From Sequoia sempervirens (Eukaryota; Streptophyta; Pinopsida; Cupressales; Cupressaceae): 64,000 nucleotides of DNA. Positions 56,201 to 64,000 of the stretch are shown in pieces (the stretch's first letter is position 1; each line of letters begins with the position of its first letter). Where the stretch lies: the NCBI GenBank assembly GCA_007258455.2, contig VDFB02018296.1, forward strand, positions 47,602,007 to 47,666,006, read 5' to 3'. The position numbers were made by a program, and so were the translations under genes. The notes beneath the pieces are model-generated. The model had not been told where the DNA came from. It made no database searches and saw only the letters and a program-made list of their open reading frames with translations.

Positions 56201-58067
56201 ATGAAAATGGGGACATTATATCATGTGTGTGATTAACAAGCTTAGATTTTTCTTAAGTCTGGATGGATCCTTTCATTGAAACATGTACATGGATGGGTGT
56301 GGGTTGTGAAATGGAAGGAAAGAAGACACCTTTGTTGGTGGTTTTTAGTATCTTATATTGTTTTCATTAGTTAGTTTTAAAGGCCAACATCGTGGTTGGT
56401 TGTTATTATGTTAGAATAATGCATTAGATAGATCTTTGCATTGTAATAGAAATATAGGTTTTTTTTTAAGGAGTATTTGGAGTGTCATGATCTATTTGAG
56501 GTATGCATTTTCATTGGAGCTATGGAGAGAAAAAGGAGATTGAAGTGGCCAATGCAATTAAGCATTGTACAATATGTAGTGTGTGAGGGATGTAGAAGAT
56601 AGGAGCAAGATCTAGTGAAGGAGAACATTAGAGAGAGGTCTCTCATAGTGACTCTATAAGTGGCTAAAACTATTGTTCCATCCTCAAATTCATTAAATAC
56701 CTATCACCATCCATAGTCAATGTTCTTCCTTTCCAATTATATCATATTTTTTAGGTAGATAGGAAGTCAATAAAATCTTGTTATTGTTTGGAAAATATAG
56801 TATTACATACATCCATACTTCTCCTCAACTCATTCTAGCTCTTGTATGCTCTTATATACTACGAATTGTCATTTTTCAAAGGTCCATAAGTTAAGTTTTG
56901 GAAGTTCACAATTACAAGCAAGGTTACATCTATTATGGTAGAGAAAGGTGTGTTTTAAGATAGAAAACTTTGATTCATGCATTTTGTTATTTTTTTATCA
57001 TATGATGTTTTTTTATATATATATTTCAAAAGATTTTTGACATTGGATATTTGGTATCAATGGATTTCAATTATATAATTTTTCTCAAACAATTATCATA
57101 AAATTATTGAGATCATTAGTCAGCATTAAATATATTTTTAGTGGTTAAATCAAGATACTAGAGGCCAATGTTGGATTGATGTCACTTTTCTCTCTATGTA
57201 CAATATTATTGAGAGCATGAAGGTCTATTGAATTTTTGGTAGTAATTATAATTTTATGAATAAAAATCATCATTTTGTTGATGGATTAAGAAATGTAGTA
57301 AAATATGTTCATGCAAAAAAATCTTACACAATTGATTTTAGAAGCAATATAATCATTTTAACTCTAAAATCCTTATGTTTTTTCTTATGACCGGGTTAAT
57401 TATAATGGCCCACATTAGTACCTATATTTATGATAAAAAAAATGATGTCCATCAACAACTAGAAATAGTTTTGTGGTTGAAAATTGTATAGAGGATGGTT
57501 GGATTTGGAACAGTTATTAGGCTTGAACTTAGATTCCTCTGAATGAATGAATGATATGTTGGGCATTTGAATCATAAGGAATTACCATTGCTTTCAAAAG
57601 GTATCACATGACAATCAAGTTTGGGGTTAAACATAGCTAAAAATGTGATAACTTATTGATTTCTATGCTCATCATTTTATTCTCAAAGTCTTATTTAGTT
57701 TATTCCAACTTGCTAATGAAAGAATGAAATATGTATTATTTGAATATTTTTAAAAATTTTAATAATATAATATTGTGCATAGCATTTGATATAGATATAG
57801 CATATGACTATTTTCCACATTCTTTATCCCCTAAAGCATTGATTAATTTTTTTGAAAAATATTAATATAAATAATCATTGTTGTACAATTATGTACTAAA
57901 AAATATGTACATAATAACACGTATCATTGCTTTTCATTTATAACTTCAACAACTTAGTTCATGTATGGGAACATCATCGCATATGTTTATGATTCAATAT
58001 AAGAATTAAAAATCAAAATATTTGTGTTGTATGGAAGGATTTCAAGGGGATTTTTAATTTAGTTATA
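53242..58067. other. Gene-free stretch
   Basis: Only short frames. The longest, 53,421-53,726 (101 codons, rich in F, L, V and K), has no recognisable domain. At 55,930-55,985 there is a dyad around CACTTTATAA and TTCATAAAGTG. No tRNA or transposon protein was seen; much may be old LTR sequence. Confidence 0.5.
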
Positions 58068-58925
58068 ATTTATCCTTTTAATCAATAAGATATCATTTTC
58101 CAAATTGCTCGTGGTTTTAACTTACCCTTTTCATTAATAATATATTGTTTTCCAAATGACTGCTATTAATATTAAATTAGAAAAATTGCAATGTATTTGA
58201 CGTAAATGAATGCTCCTTTCAAAAACCTAATATGGTGTCAAGTAAACCCTAGCATGTGTTCACCATATTTGCAATCCAACAAACATGTAAAAATCCTTCA
58301 ACTATTAAATTTTAATGAATAATATAATCCACGAAGATGACATGGCTATGTAGGATACATTCCTTTCCCAAAGGTATTGTCTAAAAGGGCCAATAAATAA
58401 GGTCTTGTTCAAGTCTTACACCTTTTTTTGCAATATAAACTCCTCGAATGTGAATTATTTTCTATAATAATCCTAAAATTATTGGTTTTGATTTTTTTTA
58501 CATCTCCCTTGCTAAAAAAAATGAATAGTTGTAGAAATATTATGAAGCATTAAAGAGAGAGAGAGGGACTCCTACCATGTTGTTGCTCATCAATTTCTAT
58601 ATCTCAAAATCTAGAATAATTAAATCAGTGTAATTGAATTAGTAGGACTTACAAAAGCTATATTCATCAAACTAGGATGCAAAGGAAATTTTGTAACATG
58701 TTGAGTTTGTTTTATACTAGATTAATCATCAACCTATAACATGTCTTGAGTTATACTCAAACATATCAATTCATATGGGTTGATCTTTACATGCCCATGA
58801 AAAAATTTAGATAGTAAAAAAAATTGTTGATAGAGTGACCTTGATCATTACAATTTGGAAAAATTAATTCTAGAGTTTCCTCTAGTTGTTTAGCATTGAT
58901 ATTTTATTCATATATTTACAATTGA
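58068..58925. repeat. 780-bp dispersed repeat, copy B (uninterrupted)
   Basis: The first 70 bases match the end of the 52-bp array (33,460-33,526), and the rest match 37,422-38,204 without a gap. This copy therefore shows the state without the 3.9-kb ATG2-bearing segment. Confidence 0.9.
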
Positions 58926-59159
58926 CTTATGTGGAGGAAAAAATATGCATGTTATAATATGATATAGTTTTTACACCAATGGATATTTTGTTTTAGATCA
59001 TGTTCTTTTTTGTTGGTCTACATGAGATCATATGTCCTAAGTTGCACTACAATAAGATGATATGATCAAAACTCAAATAATGTCAAATGATATAAAACAT
59101 TATAAATTTATAAAAAGAAAATTTGGCTTGACATGTTTTGTTGTAATTTTATAAAACAT

Positions 59160-59960
59160 GCCAATAAAACTAATTATGACTACTACCATTGAAGAAGGTT
59201 AATGTTGTCATGAAATGTCTAAAACATGGACTTTGTTTCGCGTATGTGCAAATCCAATCCTTATAAGTCCAATTCATTTATGATCTTAAGATCAAGGCTA
59301 TCAAATTTAAATTTGAAACAACACATATGTACTACATGTTTTATTTATGTATTTAAAAAAATTGTTCACACATTAACATATTTTCTTTTTACAAGTAATG
59401 TATCCACACTACCTTATTTTTTAGGGCATAGGTGCTTCAACATGATAACTACCAAGTGTAGTTAAAAATTTCCAAGTAAACCATTTTGAATTATGTGTAT
59501 TTGGCACCTTTAAATATGCGCTCTTTAGCAAGTGACATTATCATTAAGTACATTTTTTAAAAATATGACACTAAAATTCATTATGATTATCTTTAAAAGT
59601 AGTTTAATGTTTTATTAAATATCTCAAACATTGAATTTTTTGCATACGTGCATGCCCAATCCTTAGGCTCAAAACTATAATCGATTTAATACGAACCTAA
59701 AACTAAGGATTTCAAATTTTAATTTGAAGTAGCACATGTTACATATTTATGTATTTTTTGAATAATGAGTGCATGCGCTAACATTTTATGCCATAATTTT
59801 CAAACAATGTGTATGCATTATTTTTAATTATTTTTCATAACTTTAGGGCATACATACTTCAACACATGCTAATTATCAAGCCTTGTTAAAAGATTCTAAT
59901 TATAATATATTCAATGATCTGTATGTAACTCCTTCAAATGCACTTTAAAAATGGATAGAG
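59160..59960. repeat. Diverged tandem duplication, about 400 bp per unit
   Basis: The second half (about 59,570-59,960) follows the order of the first (about 59,160-59,560): AT-rich lead, a GCATA/GCGTA block with CCAATCCTTA, TTCAAATTT-type stretch, CACATATGT/ACATGTTACAT, then TTTAGGGCATA and a CTTCAACA segment. Identity is moderate, so the event is old. Confidence 0.65.
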
Positions 59961-60512
59961 GATATTTTGTATACACCATTGCTATTCATGTTCACCTATC
60001 TAGAAAAATTCTTTTGATCAACAATCCTATTGAGTTGTGGTACCCCTATAGTTTTATCAAATTTGATTGAGTTATGCAGCTTAGTATAGTTATTTTTATT
60101 GAAATTCAACCTAGAGTTTGCAAAGATTGGCACAGTCAAATCTAGTATAAGCATTTTTCACATTTGGAGAGATAATATTCATGTATTACAATTGAAACAA
60201 AAACTGATTCAAGCGTTCATTTTATTTTTCATTCTAGAATAAAGCTCACTCAATATTTTCCCTTTCCAATTTTAATTAGTTGTACTTGAAAAAAATGGAT
60301 TCAAGGATTTTTCTTCTCTTTGATAGGACATGATTGGGGTATGATTTAGAGGTTTCATCTTTGTTTTATGACTTCTTCGTAGAGGTTTGTGTTCACATGG
60401 TTCAATATGGTGGACATGGGAGAGTTATGGTGACATGTTATTAGAGACTATGCAACAATTTGTGTTGTATGTGTGGATCCTTGTGATTGTTCCTTGTTAC
60501 TACATGGTTTAA
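59961..60512. other. Gene-free stretch left of the chromovirus
   Basis: No reading frame or repeat recognised. Gypsy sequence begins abruptly at about 60,513, within RT, so this is the outer side of a truncation. Confidence 0.5.
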
Positions 60513-60515
60513 TTA

Positions 60516-60960
60516 CTAGCTACACCTTGGTATAAATGTTGATTGATAGACTTGTTTATTCAACTCTTTAGTATCTGCTAGTGTCATCAGGTGTGTTTCT
60601 TTATTAGGAAAACTAGCTCCAGGAATCAAATCCATGCAATGACTAATACTTCCCACAGGTGATAATCCATCAAGTACATTATCTGAAACAATCTCCTCAT
60701 ACTCTATTAGAAAATCCTTTATCTCCTCTGGTTTTTCTCCTACATGATTCAAGTCTTCAACCTTCTTAGGAACCAAGGCATAACACAAGTTCTCATGTCT
60801 CAATCCATCCAAAAATCTCATTCCATCCACCAAACAAATTCTAGCACTCGTACAAACCTCAACTTTAGGAACATCCTCCAATGGAAACAAAATATGCTTC
60901 ATCCCATTAGCAACAATGGTATATGTGTTCTTTCCATCATGAATAGCCTGTCTATCATAC
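60516..60960 (-). pseudogene. Chromovirus linker and start of RT, truncated
   Basis: The frame 60,902-60,516 reads HILFPLEDVPKVEVCTSARI in the linker, later EIVSDNVLDGLSPVGSISHC, equivalent to the ...LP..L PP.R.I.H.IDLIPG segment before RT, with MDLIPGASFPNKE kept. It breaks at ELNKQVYQ, before the first RT motif. Confidence 0.82.
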
Positions 60961-61260
60961 TACCAAGGCTTTCCCAAAAAAACATGGCATACATCCATTG
61001 GCATGATATCACACAAAACTTCATCATGGTAATTTCCTATCTTTAATTTCACCAAACACTGTTCACTTATCAGTATCTTATGCTCATCTTGAATCCATGC
61101 TATTTGATAGGGCTCTAGGTGTTTCAATCTTTCCAACTTCAATTTGGTCACCATTTCTTTAGAAACTAGGTTCTCAGAGCTTCCACTGTCAACAATTACT
61201 TTGCAACATTTACTAGCTACCTTGCATCTGGTTTGAAACAAATTCTTTCTCTACAATGGT
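60961..61260 (-). pseudogene. Chromovirus protease
   Basis: The frame 61,241-60,960 has KCCKVIVDSGSSENLVSKEM with the catalytic D-S-G intact, ISEQCLVKLKIGNYHDEVLC and DIMPMDVCHVFLGKPW, the LGRPW-type end of chromovirus proteases. A stop and frameshift separate it from gag. Confidence 0.9.
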
Positions 61261-61299
61261 TCCTACTCCATCTCACTTTGACATAATACTCTTCTATTC

Positions 61300-62441
61300 A
61301 CCAACACTTCTCCATCTTCCAGTTTATTAGATGATTTGACATGATTCTCCTCAACAAAGGTTTTTCTTCTACTATTCTCTGTCTTTTTGCTTGTCTCTCC
61401 CTAATTACATTCAAATGCTCTATTTCCTTCTCCACCACATTTAAAACAAGTTCCCTTGAATACTCTCTTCTCCTATCCTCTATCCTCTTTTCTATAACCC
61501 TCATTTCGGTAATTTCCATATCCTGCTCTTCGATAAGAGTTTCCATCATCTCTATGGTATGAATTATCATTCTTACTGACTTTCTTATCTTTATTCTAAT
61601 CTGCAAAAGATCCTTTTCATCCTCCAGCAAAATTTCTTCCTCTTTGAAATCTTTCATCTCTTCCTCTCTGTCTCTACTCATGTCTTTTATTCAACCTCTC
61701 TTCTACTTTTTAGGCACATTGATATGCCTCCTCCATACTCGACAACTTGATCAAACTAATCTCATCCTGTATAGACAGTTTCAAGCCATTCACATATTTG
61801 GCTACTTGCTCGATCTCATCCTCTGAATGTCCAGATCTAATCTTTAACTTGTAGAACTGCTCAGTATACTCTGTCACACTTAACTCCTTTTGCTTCAAAT
61901 TTTGCAACTTCTGGAACAAACTGATTTGATAATCTATAGGCATAAACTTTTTCTTTAACTTATTCACCATCCGATCCCATGATTTTATCTTCTCCTTTCC
62001 TCTTCTTCGCCTATCTGTCTGCAAATGTTCCCACCAAAGGGATGCATGTCCTTTCAATTTTTTACAAGCAAATTTCACCTTCTTGTCTTTAGTGGTACCT
62101 TCAAAATCAAAATACTTTTCCATCTCTATTATCCAATCAAGCAATTCATCTGAATCCAACTTACCTCTATAATCTGGTGGATTGAAATGTGGTTTTGTGT
62201 TTACTCGAGTTATGGCTCTTATGAACCTATCTTCTCCCTAATCTAGGCCAAGTTGATATTCTTTTTCCGTTTCTTCCTATACTTCTACCTCTTCATCACT
62301 CACATCATCAATTGGTCAACCTCTCCTTTGGGCCGTTTCAATTGCATCTAATCTTGCAACAATTCCTATCAACATCTCCATCATAGTTGGGTCTAAATTT
62401 CCATGCGCTCCATTTCCTCTAACATTTCTTCTTCTTGCCAT
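61300..62441 (-). pseudogene. Chromovirus gag
   Basis: ATG at 62,441 opens ARRRNVRGNGAHGNLDPTMM. TGA and TAG stops follow, then the capsid domain in the frame 62,159-61,710: LDWIIEMEKYFDFEGTTKDK, LKGHASLWWEHLQ, MPIDYQISLFQKLQNLKQ, VTEYTEQFYKLKIRSG. Near 61,440 another frame encodes a zinc knuckle CFKCGGEGNRAFEC, where the histidine is asparagine. The long frame 61,681-61,298 (R/E-rich) is out of register with the knuckle and is probably not the true frame. Confidence 0.88.
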
Positions 62442-62549
62442 ATTTAACACAAGTCCTCTGTAACTGCAGGTTAGATCCTCAATCTACCACCTCGCAACAA
62501 ATCTTCAACAGAACTCCACGAATTCTGGCGATCTCTCACAGATCGAATC

Positions 62550-62563
62550 TTACTCTAATACCA
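62550..62563 (-). other. Chromovirus primer-binding site (initiator tRNA-Met type)
   Basis: On the minus strand TTGGTATTAGAGTAAG follows the LTR after a few bases; resembles TGGTATCAGAGC with one change in the core. Confidence 0.8.
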
Positions 62564-62569
62564 ATTTGG

Positions 62570-63360
62570 TGCAACCACAGTAGGAGGGTCCTCAAAGAGA
62601 ACAATCCAAACCATGCAACAAGAGTTACACAACATAAGCAACACAAAATATGGCGGCAATGTAGATTCAAATATTCTTATTATCAGAAAATTTAATTACA
62701 AATAACCCACAACATCCGGGTTTACAGATTGGGCTCATAGGCCTGACCTAGCATATTCGGAATACAATATTCCTATATTCTCCTTAATGCGAGCTGAAAT
62801 ATAACATATCAAATCTAATATTCATCTAACTACTTTTCTAATGATCTATTACAATGATTTATATCACATCTTGAGATCGAGAATCATTCGCATTAGCCAA
62901 AGATCATTACAATCTCTAATGAAATAAAATGTAATGTGTGCATGAATAGGTCGGCCTCAAATTTGAATTACTCCTTGGTGAATGTATAGGATGAAGTGTG
63001 GACCTATAATTAAGGTCGGGGACACTCCACAGAACAATTCAAATCACACCGTCAAGATCCACAAGATATGGGAAAGATCCATAAGTGATCAAACTAGCTA
63101 TTAGTTTAGAAAATTAGTCTGGTGCCAGTTCAGGAAACTGCCACTAAATCTAGAAGTGATAACTTGTCGGAAAAATGTCCAATCACGCTCAAATCTTGGA
63201 ATAAGGAAAATGAACATGTCCATGATGAAAACATAGATCCACTAGGTCTGGTGAGCAAATATGATGAATCTTCCAACTTGAACTAAACAAGAACAAAACT
63301 GAAATGAAAATATTTTTGGTTGATCAAAGATTGCCAAGAACCAAGGATTCTCCTACATCA
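62570..63360 (-). repeat. Chromovirus LTR shared by two elements
   Basis: On the minus strand it begins TGATGTAGGAGAATCC and ends GTGGTTGCA (791 bases). Integrase and chromodomain sequence precede it, and primer-binding site and gag follow it, so it serves as 3' LTR of one element and 5' LTR of the next. Confidence 0.75.
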
Positions 63361-63436
63361 GAAATCCGAGGTTATTTGAAAAGTGAGCCCCTCACTTTGT
63401 TGGGGCTAAAGGAAAACCAATACGATCTACCTCAAC

Positions 63437-64000
63437 CTAAGAAATCCAAGAAGAATCCTCCACTGGTTTTCCTTTCCACTTCACAAGATATTCTTTGTAC
63501 TGTCTTCCACGAGTTTTCCTCCCATATTTGATATCCAAAATCTCTTCAATCTCATCTGATTGTTGTTTTAGAAATTGATTCTCCAATTTTTCTTTACTGC
63601 CTTCATTGAATTCTACTTCATGGTATTGATGTAGATTTGCAATTTTGAATATAGGTGATATACCCATGTCATCCGATAGCTCCACTTCATATGCATTTCT
63701 TGAATCAAATTTCTTCAAAATCTTATAGGGTCCAAACTTCCTCATATTGAGCTTACTATATGTGCCAATGGAAATATTTCCTTCCTCAAATACACCATCA
63801 CTTCATCTCCAGCTTCAAACTCCTTAAGTCTCCTCTTTTCATCTACTCACTCCTTATACTTCTGGTTCATATCTTCCAATTGCTCCTTCACTTGAGTATG
63901 CACTTTCTTCATATGTTCTACAAATTCCTCTACTTCTGCACTCCTTTTATCTTCCATACTGATGTCTCACAACTCTGATATACCTGTAGGATGAACTCCG
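63437..64000 (-). pseudogene. Chromovirus integrase C-terminus with chromodomain
   Basis: From the window edge the minus strand reads EEFVEHMKKVHTQVKEQLED, a stop, FEAGDEVMVYLRKE, a frameshift near 63,770, then the frame 63,745-63,437: MRKFGPYKILKKFDSRNAYE, IANLHQYHEVEF and the chromodomain EIEEILDIKYGRKTRGRQYK followed by YLVKWKGKPVEDSSW. The aromatic and acidic chromodomain residues (Y, W, W) are retained. The catalytic core lies outside the window. Confidence 0.92.

Larger units (their letters stand above)
60513..63360 (-). mobile_element. Ty3/gypsy chromovirus, 5' half (LTR, gag, protease, start of RT)
   Basis: Minus-strand order: LTR (63,360-62,570), primer-binding site (62,563-62,550), gag from 62,441, zinc knuckle near 61,440, protease to 60,960, linker to 60,516, then truncation inside RT. 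Stops in gag show it is dead. The LTR is shared with the element to its right. Confidence 0.88.

Noticed and set aside
61298..61681. R/E-rich 127-codon frame as a separate protein in the chromovirus
   Set aside because: It is out of register with the zinc knuckle and overlaps the gag C-terminal region; best read as a frameshifted shadow.

Overview
The window is nuclear DNA of a large, AT-rich, transposon-filled plant genome. The plant assignment rests on Tat-type Ty3/gypsy, chromovirus and Ty1/copia elements, an intron-containing elongator tRNA-Met gene, and a fragment of a plant-type autophagy gene (ATG2). A gymnosperm or conifer is my best guess, from the density of old nested elements and a 5S-like stretch that reads like a seed-plant 5S gene; this is inference only. 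No complete protein-coding host gene is present. Almost every reading frame belongs to decayed retroelements.

Region 1 (1-29,030) is a nested stack. An old gypsy element T lies on the minus strand in two halves: gag and protease at 28,090-25,926, then RT, RNase H, archaeal-type RNase H and integrase at 7,255-4,880. It was split by a plus-strand gypsy element G2 (LTRs 7,259-9,060 and 25,238-25,921). G2 has an unusual pol order, with the archaeal-type RNase H before RT. G2 in turn carries a short non-autonomous LTR element (14,466-17,111, target duplication GTCTC). Its integrase gene is also broken by a minus-strand composite of LINE scrap plus an RT-less gypsy (about 17,694-24,480), and that composite carries a gutted copia element (18,220-22,432) with a 48-bp minisatellite. 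Positions 1-3,047 are a near-identical inverted copy of this composite and of the end of G2's integrase.

Region 2 (29,030-33,530) holds a tandem duplication of about 0.75 kb. One copy is interrupted by a 278-bp 5S-rRNA-derived retroposon with a 14-bp target duplication, and the other copy preserves the empty site. Three intact tRNA genes follow (Glu-CTC, Gly-TCC, Val-CAC).

Region 3 (33,527-38,204) has a 3.9-kb segment containing two exons of an ATG2-like gene. It interrupts a repeat whose uninterrupted copy sits at 58,068-58,925.

Region 4 (38,205-50,405) is one large minus-strand copia-like element with LTRs of about 2.3 kb, a gag with a coiled coil and decayed zinc knuckles, no recognisable pol, and a 2.6-kb nested insertion in its 5' LTR.

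Region 5 (52,344-53,241) is a second tRNA cluster (elongator Met with intron, initiator Met, a Val relic, Gly-TCC). Part of it is a diverged inverted duplicate of the first cluster.

Region 6 (53,242-60,510) is gene-free, with a copy of the Region 3 repeat and a diverged tandem duplication. Region 7 (60,513-64,000) is two chromovirus elements in minus orientation joined through one shared LTR. The genes do not form pathways; the functional content is the tRNA genes and possibly the ATG2 exons.
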